Origin: Streptomyces sp. NRRL F-6676
GTDB lineage: Bacteria > Actinomycetota > Actinomycetes > Streptomycetales > Streptomycetaceae
Reading direction: 5' to 3'
Assembly (NCBI RefSeq): GCF_000725625.1
Contig: NZ_JOHS01000008.1
Coordinates: 248,001 to 312,000 of the forward strand
DNA: 64,000 nt
Position numbers and translations under genes: made by a program. This document shows positions 1-8,133 of this stretch, one piece after another. Positions within the stretch are counted from its first letter, which is position 1. The number at the start of each line of letters is the position of its first letter. The notes beneath the pieces are model-generated. The model was given only the letters and a program-made list of their open reading frames with translations, ran no database searches and was not told where the DNA came from.

Positions 1-1
1 C

Positions 2-433
2 CACGAGGGCTTCGAGGCCACCGGTGTGCCCGGGGCGTACTGCTGGGCCGAGGTCTTCACCCGCGCACCGGAGAAGTCCGACCCCTTCTTCACCGCCGTC
101 TTCCCCTACCGCGCGCAGCGGATGGCGGACGACGCCGTCGACTTCCTGGTCTTCCGCCACGGCGAGGGCGGCGATCCGGTGCTCGGCCGGATGCGGATGA
201 CCGACGACTTCCCGCCGGAGGTCCCCTCGTACGTCAACATCTACTTCGCGGTGGACGACTGCGACGAGGCGGTCCGGCGCGCCACCGGGCGCGGGGGCGT
301 GCTGCGGTTCGGCCCGATGGACAGCCCGTTCGGGCGGTTCGCCGCGCTGAGCGACCCGCAGGGGGCGGCGTTCACCGTGATCGACATGACGAAGCGCGAG
401 GGGGAGATGCCGGAGCTGTCGGACGTGTCGTAA
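2..433 (+). CDS. VOC family (glyoxalase-like) protein, 5' end missing
   Basis: The frame is open from the first base, so the start lies outside the window. The visible part begins HEGFEATGVPGAYCWAEV, which resembles the start of the second half of two-domain Streptomyces VOC proteins. It ends with a beta-alpha-beta-beta-beta pattern, including a GGGVLRFGPMDSPFGRFAAL stretch and SDPQGAAFTVI. Such proteins bind a metal or small ligand in paired glyoxalase folds, and many act as resistance or dioxygenase-like proteins. The substrate cannot be told. GC-rich third positions support coding. Confidence 0.85.
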   Translation, partial: HEGFEATGVPGAYCWAEVFTRAPEKSDPFFTAVFPYRAQRMADDAVDFLVFRHGEGGDPVLGRMRMTDDFPPEVPSYVNIYFAVDDCDEAVRRATGRGGVLRFGPMDSPFGRFAALSDPQGAAFTVIDMTKREGEMPELSDVS

Positions 434-507
434 CGCCGGGCGCCGCGCCGTGGCGCCGCCCGCCCGGGGGAGTGGCCGGCCGTACGGGGCGGCCGGCCGG
501 GCGTGGC

Positions 508-1182
508 ATGATCGGGGGCATGCTGGAACGTGTGGTGGCCGCCTGTGACGGGGCGTCGAAGGGAAACCCCGGACCCGCGGGCTGGGCCTGGGTCGTCGCG
601 GACGACGCCGAGATCCCGGCCCGCTGGGAAGCCGGGCCGCTGGGGAAGGCGACCAACAACGTCGCCGAACTGACCGCCCTGGAGCGGCTGTTGTCGGCGG
701 TGGACCCGGACGTGCCGCTGGAGATCCGGATGGACTCCCAGTACGCGATGAACGCGGTCACCAAGTGGCTGCCGGGGTGGAAGCGCAAGGGCTGGAAGAC
801 GGCGGCGGGCAAGCCGGTCGCCAACCAGGAACTGGTCGAGCGGATCGACGCGTTGCTCGACGGCCGCGAGGTCGAGTTCCGGTATGTGCCGGCCCACCAG
901 GTGGACGGCGACCGGCTCAACGACTTCGCGGACCGGGCGGCGAGCCAGGCGGCGGTGGTGCAGGAGCCGGCGGGCAGCGAGCTGGGGTCCCCGGAGCCGG
1001 CGCCGTCGTCCGCGCCGGTGGCCACGGCTCCCCGGAAGCGAACGGCCTCCCGCGGTGCCGCCCGCACGATCAAGGCGAAGTTCCCCGGCCGGTGCGTGTG
1101 CGGCCGCTCCTACGGAGCGGGCGAGGACATCGCCAAGAACGACAAGGGCTGGGGCCACCCGGAGTGCCGCACCGCGACGTGA
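508..1182 (+). CDS. rnhA: Ribonuclease HI with C-terminal cysteine-containing extension
   Basis: RNase HI removes the RNA strand of RNA/DNA hybrids. The catalytic acidic residues are visible: D in ACDGASKGNPGPAG, E in VAELTALERL, D in IRMDSQYAM and D in RLNDFADRAA, with H in VPAHQVDGD. After about residue 150 a linker leads to a C-terminal module with CVCGRSYGAGEDI and HPEC, a possible small metal-binding tail seen in actinobacterial RNases HI. ATG 508 is chosen; ATG 520 (MLERVVAACDG) is equally plausible and fits the family start better. Confidence 0.9.
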   Translation: MIGGMLERVVAACDGASKGNPGPAGWAWVVADDAEIPARWEAGPLGKATNNVAELTALERLLSAVDPDVPLEIRMDSQYAMNAVTKWLPGWKRKGWKTAAGKPVANQELVERIDALLDGREVEFRYVPAHQVDGDRLNDFADRAASQAAVVQEPAGSELGSPEPAPSSAPVATAPRKRTASRGAARTIKAKFPGRCVCGRSYGAGEDIAKNDKGWGHPECRTAT

Positions 1183-1241
1183 CCTCGGGGCCCCGCCCCG
1201 AGGCGGGACGCCGGGGCCGCTGACGGCCCGTGGCGGCTTGT

Positions 1242-1285
1242 CGCGCGGTTCCCCGCGCCCCTCGAGGGGCGCGGGGAACCGCGCG
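1242..1285 (+). terminator. Perfect 22-bp inverted repeat, probable terminator
   Basis: Bases 1242-1263 pair exactly with 1264-1285 around a CTCGAG centre, 60 bp past the RNase HI stop. The core sequence GGTTCCCCGCGCCCC recurs in other intergenic regions of this window. No gene lies between 1183 and 1413. Confidence 0.75.
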
Positions 1286-1413
1286 ATCTTTTCGCGGGGG
1301 GTCCGGGGGCGGGAAGGGCAGGGGCGGCGGGGCGGAAAAGGGTCTCGACGCGCACCCCGACTGCTACGCTCCGCAACCGATCGCACCCGTACCGCAACCC
1401 CAGAAGGACCCGC

Positions 1414-2640
1414 GTGAAGATCACGTGCATCGGCGGCGGCCCCGCGAACCTCTACTTCGCGATCCTGATGAAACTCCAGGACCCGTCCCACCACGTCACC
1501 GTCCACGAACGCGACCCCGCCGGCTCCACCTACGGCTGGGGCGTCACCTACTGGTCCCCCCTCCTCGACCGCCTCCGCACCCACGACCCCGCCTCCGCCG
1601 ACACCCTCCGCGCCCACTCCGTCCGCTGGAGCGACGGCACCGCCCACCTCCGCGGCCGCACCACCGTCCACCACGGCGACGAGGGCTTCGGCATCGGCCG
1701 CCACCGCCTCCTCGACCTCCTCGCCGCCCGTGCCACCGCCCTCGGCGTCACGATCGCCTACGAGGACGAGATCCCCGCCGACGGCCCGCTCCCCGACGCC
1801 GACCTCGTCGTCGCGGGCGACGGCGTCCACAGCGCCGTCCGCACCCGCCACCCCGACCACTACGGCAGCGACCTCACCCACGGCCGCAACCGCTACATCT
1901 GGCTCGGCACCACCAAGGTCTTCGACTCCTTCACCTTCGCCTTCGTCGAGACCGACCACGGCTGGATCTGGTGCTACGGCTACGCCTACGCCGCCGACCG
2001 CAGCACCGTCGTCGTCGAGTGCGCCCCCGAGACCTGGGCCGGACTCGGCCTGGACCGGGCGACCGAGGCCGACGGCCGCGCCCTGCTGGAGAAGCTGTTC
2101 GCCGACGTGCTCGACGGCCACCCGCTCCTGAGCCGCCCCCGGCCCGACGGCGCCGCCCAGTGGCTCACCTTCCGCACCCTCACCAACCGCACCTGGCACC
2201 GCGGCAACACCGTCCTGCTCGGCGACGCCGCCCACACCACCCACTACTCGATCGGCGCCGGCACCACCCTCGCACTGGAGGACGCCTGCGCCCTGGCCGA
2301 GTCGCTGCACACGCACGGCGCCGGCGGCGACCGCACCGCGCTGCCCGCCGCGCTCGCCGGGTACGAACGCCGGCGCCGGAGCGAGCTGCTGCATGTGCAG
2401 AGCGCCGCCCGGCACAGCGCCCAGTGGTACGAGAACCTCACGCGCTACATCGATCTGCCGCCCGAGCGGATGTTCGCCCTGCTCGGCCAGCGGCACTCCC
2501 CGCTGCTGCCGTACGTGCCGCCGCAGCTCTACTACCACCTGGACCGGGCGGCGGGACAGGTCGAGGCGCTGCGCCGGCTGAAGCGCTGGCTCGGCCCGCG
2601 GCTGGCCCGCACCGTGCACGCCGCCCGAACGCCGCGCTGA
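1414..2640 (+). CDS. FAD-dependent aromatic monooxygenase (salicylyl-CoA 5-hydroxylase-like)
   Basis: This is a 408-residue group A flavoprotein hydroxylase. The N-terminus has the FAD dinucleotide motif IGGGPANLYFAILM followed by a WGVTYW segment like that in acyl-CoA aromatic hydroxylases. DLVVAGDGVHSAVR is the DG motif for FAD/NAD(P)H, and VLLGDAAHTTHYSIGAGT is the GD motif binding the FAD ribityl chain. It would hydroxylate an aromatic ring using NAD(P)H and oxygen. GTG 1414 is preceded by AGAAGGA. The gene is upstream of an MFS/TetR pair, but the operator between them suggests separate control. The substrate is unknown. Confidence 0.85.
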   Translation: MKITCIGGGPANLYFAILMKLQDPSHHVTVHERDPAGSTYGWGVTYWSPLLDRLRTHDPASADTLRAHSVRWSDGTAHLRGRTTVHHGDEGFGIGRHRLLDLLAARATALGVTIAYEDEIPADGPLPDADLVVAGDGVHSAVRTRHPDHYGSDLTHGRNRYIWLGTTKVFDSFTFAFVETDHGWIWCYGYAYAADRSTVVVECAPETWAGLGLDRATEADGRALLEKLFADVLDGHPLLSRPRPDGAAQWLTFRTLTNRTWHRGNTVLLGDAAHTTHYSIGAGTTLALEDACALAESLHTHGAGGDRTALPAALAGYERRRRSELLHVQSAARHSAQWYENLTRYIDLPPERMFALLGQRHSPLLPYVPPQLYYHLDRAAGQVEALRRLKRWLGPRLARTVHAARTPR

Positions 2641-2668
2641 GGCGGGCCGGTTGCCGGGTGACCGAGAG

Positions 2669-2712
2669 GGGTGAATGGCGATTCACCCGGTAAGGTGAAT
2701 AACCATTCACCC
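2669..2712. promoter_or_regulatory. Tandem palindromic operator for the MFS/TetR pair
   Basis: Two copies of GGTGAAT-N4-ATTCACC lie 24 bp apart (2670-2687 and 2694-2711), just upstream of the MFS start at 2759. The spacing is about two helical turns, as expected for two TetR dimers on one DNA face. The adjacent TetR gene is the obvious candidate binder; this is inferred. Confidence 0.7.
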
Positions 2713-2758
2713 GCTTTCCGCGCGGCCCCGCCGCGCCGCACCGCCCTCTGGAGCATCC

Positions 2759-4267
2759 GTGGCCCCGATACCCACCCCGTCCACCGGCCCCGGCACACCC
2801 CCGGAGCCCGGCGGACGGGCGGGGCTGCGGGAGCGGATGACGATTCCGGCGCTGGCCTACGGCGGCATCCTCATGGCGGTGATGCAGACGGTCGTCGTGC
2901 CGCTGCTGCCCGACCTGCCCCGGCTCACCGGCTCCTCGCCGGGCGCCGTCTCCTGGACGGTCACCGCCACCCTGCTGTCCGGCGCGGTCCTCACCCCCGT
3001 GCTGGGCCGCGCCGGTGACATGTACGGCAAGCGGCGGGTACTGCTCGGCGCCCTCGCGCTGATGACGCTCGGCTCCGTGATGTGCGCCCTGACCTCCACG
3101 ATCGGTGTCCTCATCGCGGCCCGGGCGTTGCAGGGCGCGGCCGCCGCCGTCGTCCCGCTGTCGATCAGCATCCTGCGGGACGAACTGCCGCCGGAGCGGA
3201 CCGGTTCGGCGGTGGCGCTGATGAGTTCCACCGTCGGCATCGGCGCCGCGCTCGGGCTGCCGCTCACCGCGCTGATCGTGCAGTACGCCGACTGGCACGT
3301 GATGTTCTGGGTGACCAGCGCGCTGGGCGCGAGCGGCGTCGCGCTGGCCTGGTGGGCGGTGCGCGAGTCGCCGGTGCGCGAGCCCGGACGCTTCGACGTG
3401 CTCGGCGCGCTCGGCCTGGCCGCGGGGCTCGTCGCGCTGCTCCTCGCGGTGTCGCAGGGCGGCACCTGGGGCTGGACGAGCCCGCGCGTCCTCGGCCTGT
3501 TCGGCGCCGCCGTGCTGGTGATGAGCGCGTGGTGGGTCCAGCAGCGGCGTGCCGCGCGGCCGCTGGTCGATCTGCGCCTCGCCGTCCGGCCGCGCGTGGC
3601 GCTGCCGCACCTCACCGCGCTCCTCGTCGGCTTCGGCTTCTACGCCAACTCGCTCGTCACCGCCCAGCTCGTCCAGGCGCCGAAGGCCACCGGATACGGG
3701 CTCGGGCTGTCCATCGTGGCCAGCGGCCTGTGCCTGCTGCCCAGCGGGGTGATCATGCTGCTGTTCTCGCCGGTCTCGGCCCGGATCTCCACCGCGCGCG
3801 GCCCCCGCGTGACACTCGCCCTCGGCGCCGGCGTCATCGTCGCCGGCTATGTCATGCGGATCGCGGACAGCACCGACCTGTGGATGATCATCACGGGGTC
3901 GGCGGTGGTGTCCCTCGGCACCACGCTCTCCTACTCGGCCCTGCCCACGCTGATCCTGCGGGCGGTGCCGGCCGGGCAGACGGCGTCCGCGAACGGCGTC
4001 AACGTCCTGATGCGCACGATCGGGCAGGCCACGTGCAGCGCGGCCGTCGCCGCCGTACTCGTCCACCACACCCGTGGCATCGGCGGCGCCCCGGTGCCCA
4101 CGCTGCACGGCTATCTGCTGTCGTTCGCGATGGCGGGTACCGTCGCCCTGGTGGCCTGCGTCGTCGCCCTCGCCATCCCCGGCTCGCCCGCCGGCCGCCG
4201 CGACGGGGGCGGGAGCAGGACCGTACGGGAGCGGGTCCCCGAGGACGGGGCGCTGGAAGGAGCGTGA
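2759..4267 (+). CDS. MFS transporter, DHA2 (14-TM) drug-exporter family
   Basis: This 502-residue protein has many hydrophobic helices, and the length fits 14-TM DHA2 exporters of the EmrB/QacA type. The loop motif LGRAGDMYGKRRVLL (motif A) follows the second helix, and ARALQGAAAAVVPLSI matches motif B. It would expel a small molecule by proton antiport. GTG 2759 lies downstream of the tandem operator. The downstream TetR gene overlaps its stop or starts 5 bp later, so the two form an autoregulated pair. The substrate is unknown; the upstream FAD monooxygenase may be related. Confidence 0.9.
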   Translation: MAPIPTPSTGPGTPPEPGGRAGLRERMTIPALAYGGILMAVMQTVVVPLLPDLPRLTGSSPGAVSWTVTATLLSGAVLTPVLGRAGDMYGKRRVLLGALALMTLGSVMCALTSTIGVLIAARALQGAAAAVVPLSISILRDELPPERTGSAVALMSSTVGIGAALGLPLTALIVQYADWHVMFWVTSALGASGVALAWWAVRESPVREPGRFDVLGALGLAAGLVALLLAVSQGGTWGWTSPRVLGLFGAAVLVMSAWWVQQRRAARPLVDLRLAVRPRVALPHLTALLVGFGFYANSLVTAQLVQAPKATGYGLGLSIVASGLCLLPSGVIMLLFSPVSARISTARGPRVTLALGAGVIVAGYVMRIADSTDLWMIITGSAVVSLGTTLSYSALPTLILRAVPAGQTASANGVNVLMRTIGQATCSAAVAAVLVHHTRGIGGAPVPTLHGYLLSFAMAGTVALVACVVALAIPGSPAGRRDGGGSRTVRERVPEDGALEGA

Positions 4268-4272
4268 CGCCG

Positions 4273-4851
4273 GTGACCACGCAGCGCACGCCCGCGCCGC
4301 CCGCCCGGCGGGACGCCCGGGCCACCCGGGCGGAGATCCTGCGGGCCGCCCGCTACCTGCTGGCCCGGCACGCGCACGCCGACATCACCCTCAAGGCGGT
4401 CGCCGACCGGGCCGGGGTCAGCGCGCCGCTGATCCTGAAGTACTTCGGCAACAAGGACACCCTCTTCTCGCAGGTGATGTCCTTCGAGGCCGACGCCGAC
4501 GCGCTGCTGGACGCGCCGCTCGCCGGACTGGGCCGGCACATGGTCCGCCATCTGCTGGTCAGCCAGTCCGAGCGCGGCGCCGACCCGCTGCTGCGCCTCG
4601 TCTTCGCCCCGCTCCAGGGTGCACAGGGCGACATCCTGCGCGCCAACTTCCGCACCCAGGTCGCCGGCCGGCTCGCCGCCCGGCTGACCGGCCCCGACGC
4701 CGGACTCCGCGCCGAACTGGCCGTCGGCATGCTGCTCGGGCTCGGCGTGATCTACGGCATCGCCCGCGGGGTGCGGGTGCGCGGCGCCGACATCGAGGAG
4801 ATCGTCGACCGGTACGCCCCGGCGGTGCAGGCGCAGCTGGATCCCCGCTGA
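4273..4851 (+). CDS. TetR family transcriptional regulator
   Basis: The N-terminal helix-turn-helix is clear: RAEILRAARYLLARHAHADI, then LKAVADRAGVSAPLILKYFGNKDTLF. The C-terminal ligand-binding part is helical and resembles the TetR_C_17 type. AAGGAG (4257-4262) is correctly spaced for GTG 4273. GTG 4264, which overlaps the MFS stop as GTGA, is only 1 base from it and is less likely. Co-transcription with the exporter suggests local repression through the GGTGAAT palindromes. Confidence 0.9.
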   Translation: MTTQRTPAPPARRDARATRAEILRAARYLLARHAHADITLKAVADRAGVSAPLILKYFGNKDTLFSQVMSFEADADALLDAPLAGLGRHMVRHLLVSQSERGADPLLRLVFAPLQGAQGDILRANFRTQVAGRLAARLTGPDAGLRAELAVGMLLGLGVIYGIARGVRVRGADIEEIVDRYAPAVQAQLDPR

Positions 4852-4869
4852 GCCGGGCGGACCACTGCC

Positions 4870-5496
4870 TCAGCGCACCCCGCGTGTCCGGAACTGGACG
4901 CTGATCCGGGGCCCCGCCGCCCGGCCGGACTTGGGGATCGCGTGCTCCCAGGTCCGCTGGCAGGAGCCGCCCATCACGATCAGGTCGCCGTGCCCGAGCG
5001 GACGGCGCAGGACCGGCCCGCCGCCGCGCGGCCGCAGCGCCAGATCGCGGGGTGCGCCCACCGAGAGGATGGCGATCATCGTGTCCTCGTGCGCGCTCCG
5101 TCCGATCCGGTCGCCGTGCCAGGCCACACTGTCCCGGCCGTCCCGGTAGTAGCAGAGCCCCGCCGTGACGAACGGCTCGCCCAGCTCGTCGGCGTAGTGC
5201 GCGGACAGCGCCTCGCGCGCCTCGGCGAGCAGCGGATGGGGGAGCGGGACGCCGGCGCCGTAGAAGCGGAGCAACCGGGGTACGTCGACGGTCTGGTCGT
5301 ACATCCGGCGCCGCTCGGCCCGCCACGGGACGTCGACGGCGAGGCGTTCGAACAGGATGTCGGCCCCGGTGAGCCAGCCCGGCAGCAGATCGATCCAGGC
5401 ACCGTCGTCCAGCCGGGTACGGCGCAGCCCCTCCAGCGGGCCGAGCCGGAGGTCGTCGGTCTGGTCGAACAGGGAGCCCTGGAGGTGCGTGGCCAT
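4870..5496 (-). CDS. AlkB-like 2-oxoglutarate/Fe(II) dioxygenase
   Basis: This 208-residue protein has the Fe(II) triad of the AlkB family: WHGDRIG gives His and Asp, and EHAIPKS gives the distal His. ISVQFRTRG supplies the Arg that binds 2-oxoglutarate, and LIVMGGSCQRTWEHAI is a conserved family segment. AlkB proteins oxidatively demethylate 1-meA and 3-meC in DNA or RNA. ATG 5496 (MATHLQGSLFD) fits the family; the frame extends upstream without clear coding character. It is convergent with the TetR gene, 18 bp away. A half-conserved SOS-box-like site precedes it. Confidence 0.85.
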   Translation of the reverse strand: MATHLQGSLFDQTDDLRLGPLEGLRRTRLDDGAWIDLLPGWLTGADILFERLAVDVPWRAERRRMYDQTVDVPRLLRFYGAGVPLPHPLLAEAREALSAHYADELGEPFVTAGLCYYRDGRDSVAWHGDRIGRSAHEDTMIAILSVGAPRDLALRPRGGGPVLRRPLGHGDLIVMGGSCQRTWEHAIPKSGRAAGPRISVQFRTRGVR

Positions 5497-5516
5497 ACGA
5501 CCAGCGTACCCGGCAT

Positions 5517-5532
5517 TCGAACATATGTGCAG
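5517..5532 (-). promoter_or_regulatory. Possible degenerate SOS box upstream of the AlkB-like gene
   Basis: TCGAACATATGTGCAG matches the first half of the actinobacterial LexA site TCGAAC-N4-GTTCGA, but the second half keeps only its first two bases and the C at position 4. It lies 21 bp upstream of the AlkB-like start. Binding is uncertain. Confidence 0.25.
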
Positions 5533-5564
5533 AAGGGGCTGCGGGCACGCCCTACGCACGGCGA

Positions 5565-5592
5565 GGGGCCCGCCGCACCCGCGACGGGCCCC
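5565..5592 (-). terminator. Hairpin downstream of the AIM24 gene
   Basis: GGGGCCCG (5565-5572) and CGGGCCCC (5585-5592) form a stem with a 12-base loop, 19 bases past the AIM24 stop on the minus strand. There is no strong U-run, as is common in Streptomyces. Confidence 0.4.
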
Positions 5593-5610
5593 TTGTTCCC
5601 CGCGAAAGCG

Positions 5611-6282
5611 TCAGTGGTCCTGCTGCGGCTTCTGCTCGCTCGGCCGGACCACCACGAACCCCTCGCCGTCCAGCCGCAGTTGGACCGCCTCGCCGGAGCC
5701 GCCGCGCAGCATCGAGCCCACCGACTGCGAGCGGTGCAGCGAGGTCGCCAGGTGGGCGCTCCAGCCGACCACCGCGTCCGTGTCCACGAACACCGGCTGC
5801 TGCGAGGAGACCGGGATGACCAGCGGGTTGCCCTCGCACACCAGCCCGAGCCTGCCGTGTCCGGAGAAGACGCTGTTGAACAGGCCGCCGCCCGCGATGC
5901 CGGACCCCTTCACCGTCTTGATCTCGTACTGGAGCGTCGAGTCGAAGCACAGCACATTGCGCCCGTTGACGGTGAACAGGTCACCGGGCTCGACGTCCAC
6001 CACGAAACAGTTCTGCGCCTCGTGCGCGAACCAGGCCTCGCCCTGCCCACGCACGGTCATCAGCGGCAGCCCCTCCCCGGTGACCGCCCGCTTGAGCATG
6101 CCGCCGACACCCTGGCCCTTGCGCTCGAACTGCAAATTGCCGCGGTAGGCCACCATGGCGCCCTGCCGCGCGAGCATGTCGCCGTTCACCACATAGCGCA
6201 GGCACTTGGCGTTCTCCACGCTCATCCCGGGCGCGACGGCGGGCTGTACGACGTGGTCACTGGAAAAGAGGTCACCCTTCAT
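5611..6282 (-). CDS. AIM24 family protein
   Basis: This 223-residue protein is rich in beta strands and glycine, with no signal peptide or membrane helix. Segments such as GDMLARQGAMVAYRG, GGMLKRAVTGEGLPLMTVRG and VDVEPGDLFTVNGRNVLCF match the bacterial AIM24/DUF124 family (yeast mitochondrial biogenesis protein 24 fold). No biochemical function is established. ATG 6282 (MKGDLFSSDHVV) is the family-like start; an upstream in-frame start at 6321 is less likely. It is a single gene between AlkB and lysG on the same strand. Confidence 0.85.
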   Translation of the reverse strand: MKGDLFSSDHVVQPAVAPGMSVENAKCLRYVVNGDMLARQGAMVAYRGNLQFERKGQGVGGMLKRAVTGEGLPLMTVRGQGEAWFAHEAQNCFVVDVEPGDLFTVNGRNVLCFDSTLQYEIKTVKGSGIAGGGLFNSVFSGHGRLGLVCEGNPLVIPVSSQQPVFVDTDAVVGWSAHLATSLHRSQSVGSMLRGGSGEAVQLRLDGEGFVVVRPSEQKPQQDH

Positions 6283-6390
6283 GTGCGCATCGTGGCCCGG
6301 AACCAATCCTTCCGCCAACATCGCGGAGGTACGCGTACGGCAACGATCCCGCCCGCGCCCACCCGCCGCGTCGTCCCGCCCGGCCCCGGC

Positions 6391-7380
6391 TCACCCCGCG
6401 CCCCGGAGCGCCCGGGCCGCACCCGCGAGCACGGCCTCCGCGACCGCCGCGAGCGCGGGGGAGTCCAGCTTCCACTGCTGCCAGTACAGCGGCACGTCCA
6501 GCGGCCGGCCCGGCGCCAGTTCCGTCAGCACACCGGTCCGCAGCAGTTCCCCGGCCTGCGTCACCGGCACCATGCCCCACCCCAGGCCGGCGGCCACCGC
6601 GTCGAGGAACCCCTCCGACGTCGGCACGTAGTGCCGCCAGGCGCCGGCGCCCCGGCCGCCGAGGCGCCGTACGAACATGTCCTGGAAGTCGTCCCGCCGG
6701 TCGAAGACGATCACCGGAGCGGCGGCGAAGGCCGCCGCCGAGGCCCGCCCCGTGCCCGTTCCCCGCGCGTCCCCGTCACCGGGCCCCCGCCCGTCCCCGT
6801 CACCGAACCACCGCGCCGCGAACTCCGGCGCGGCCGCCGCCACGTACCGCATCCGCCCGAGCGCGCGCACCGAGCAGCCCGTCACCGCGTCCGGCGACGA
6901 CGTCACCGCCGCCATCACCCGCCCCTCCCGCAGCAGCGTGGCGGTGTGGCTCTCGTCCTCCCGGCGCAGTTCGTAGCTGAGCCGCAGCTCCCCGGGCACC
7001 TGTTCGAGCGCGGGCAGGAACCAGGTGGCCAGCGAGTCGGCGTTCACCGCGACCGACACCCGGGTCGGCTCGGCGTCGGCGGTCATCCCCAGCTCGTCGC
7101 GCGCGTCCTTCTCCAGCCGGGCGAGCTGCCGGGCGAACCGCACCACCACCTCGCCGGACTCGGTGGCCCGCACCGGCTTGGTGCGCGTCAGCAGCACCCG
7201 CCCGGTGCGCCGCTCCAGCGCCTTCACCCGCTGGCTGACCGCCGACGGCGTCACATGCAGGACGGCGGCGGCCGCGTCGAACGTGCCCTCGTCGACCACC
7301 GCGAGCAGTGTCCGCACCTGGTCCAGGGGCAGCTCCGCCAGCCCGCGCCCGCCCGCCTCTCCGCCGTCGCTCATCTTCAT
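6391..7380 (-). CDS. lysG: LysR-type regulator, LysG/ArgP family
   Basis: The N-terminal winged helix is LPLDQVRTLLAVVDEGTFDAAAAVLHVTPSAVSQRVKALE, followed by RRTGRVLLTRT, typical of LysG/ArgP. The C-terminal periplasmic-binding-like effector domain (about residues 100-320) would bind lysine or arginine. A stretch of about 25 residues near residues 195-220, rich in Gly, Asp and Arg (GDGDGRGPGDGDARGTG), is an unusual low-complexity insertion. It is divergent from a LysE exporter with a 66-bp intergenic region holding an inverted repeat, the standard LysG-activates-LysE layout. Confidence 0.9.
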   Translation of the reverse strand: MKMSDGGEAGGRGLAELPLDQVRTLLAVVDEGTFDAAAAVLHVTPSAVSQRVKALERRTGRVLLTRTKPVRATESGEVVVRFARQLARLEKDARDELGMTADAEPTRVSVAVNADSLATWFLPALEQVPGELRLSYELRREDESHTATLLREGRVMAAVTSSPDAVTGCSVRALGRMRYVAAAAPEFAARWFGDGDGRGPGDGDARGTGTGRASAAAFAAAPVIVFDRRDDFQDMFVRRLGGRGAGAWRHYVPTSEGFLDAVAAGLGWGMVPVTQAGELLRTGVLTELAPGRPLDVPLYWQQWKLDSPALAAVAEAVLAGAARALRGAG

Positions 7381-7382
7381 AT

Positions 7383-7412
7383 CAGCTAAAGGTACCTAAG
7401 AATCATTAGCTG
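7383..7412. promoter_or_regulatory. Inverted repeat in the lysG/lysE divergent region
   Basis: CAGCTAA (7383-7389) and TTAGCTG (7406-7412) are exact inverse complements 16 bp apart in an AT-rich 66-bp gap. ATCAGC (7381-7386) and GCTGAT (7417-7422) form a second, nested pair. They are probable LysR-type binding half-sites. Confidence 0.55.
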
Positions 7413-7446
7413 TACTGCTGATCCGATTCTTCTTACGGTCTGCCGT

Positions 7447-8061
7447 ATGAACCACACGCAGGCCCTGACCGCCGCCGCCGGATTCGGCACCGGCCTCTCC
7501 CTCATCGTCGCCATCGGCGCCCAGAACGCCTTCGTCCTGCGCCAGGGCATCCGCCGGGAGGCCGTGCTCACCGTCGTCGGCATCTGCGCCCTCTCCGACG
7601 CGGTGCTCATCGCGCTCGGGGTGGGCGGCATGGGCGCGGTCGTGGTCGCCCGGCCCGGCGTGCTCACCGCGGTCGGCGTGGTCGGCGGACTGTTCCTGCT
7701 CGGCTACGGAGCCCTGGCCGCCCGCCGGGTACTGCGCCCCGGGGTGATGAAGGTGGAGGGCGCACCGGAGCGCTCACGGCGGCGCGCGGTCCTCACCTGC
7801 CTGGCGATGACCTGGCTCAACCCGCACGTCTACCTCGACACCGTCTTCCTGCTCGGCTCGGTCGCCGCCCACCGCGGCGACCTCCGCTGGAGCTTCGGGG
7901 CCGGCGCGGCCCTCGCCAGCCTGTGCTGGTTCGCCGCGCTCGGCTTCGGGGCGCGTCCGCTCGGCCGGTTCCTGACCCGGCCGTCCGCCTGGCGGGTGCT
8001 CGACGGCCTGGTCGCGGCGACCATGCTCACCATGGGCACCCTGCTCCTCGTCGGTGCGTGA
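7447..8061 (+). CDS. lysE: LysE/ArgO family basic amino-acid exporter
   Basis: This 204-residue protein has six hydrophobic helices. GLSLIVAIGAQNAFVLRQGI carries the LysE-family signature, and MTWLNPHVYLDTVFLLGS is the conserved NPH segment. It exports lysine or arginine when internal levels rise. Divergent lysG supports the call; arginine versus lysine specificity cannot be decided. Confidence 0.92.
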   Translation: MNHTQALTAAAGFGTGLSLIVAIGAQNAFVLRQGIRREAVLTVVGICALSDAVLIALGVGGMGAVVVARPGVLTAVGVVGGLFLLGYGALAARRVLRPGVMKVEGAPERSRRRAVLTCLAMTWLNPHVYLDTVFLLGSVAAHRGDLRWSFGAGAALASLCWFAALGFGARPLGRFLTRPSAWRVLDGLVAATMLTMGTLLLVGA

Positions 8062-8133
8062 CCTTGCTCGCGTTCGGTCACCGTCCGGCGGGGGTATCGC
8101 CCGGATGAGCGATAGTGAACCCTGACCAAAAAG

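Noticed and set aside
7381..7446. Lysine riboswitch upstream of lysE
   Set aside because: The leader is at most about 66 bp, far too short, and the inverted repeats fit LysR-type protein sites.
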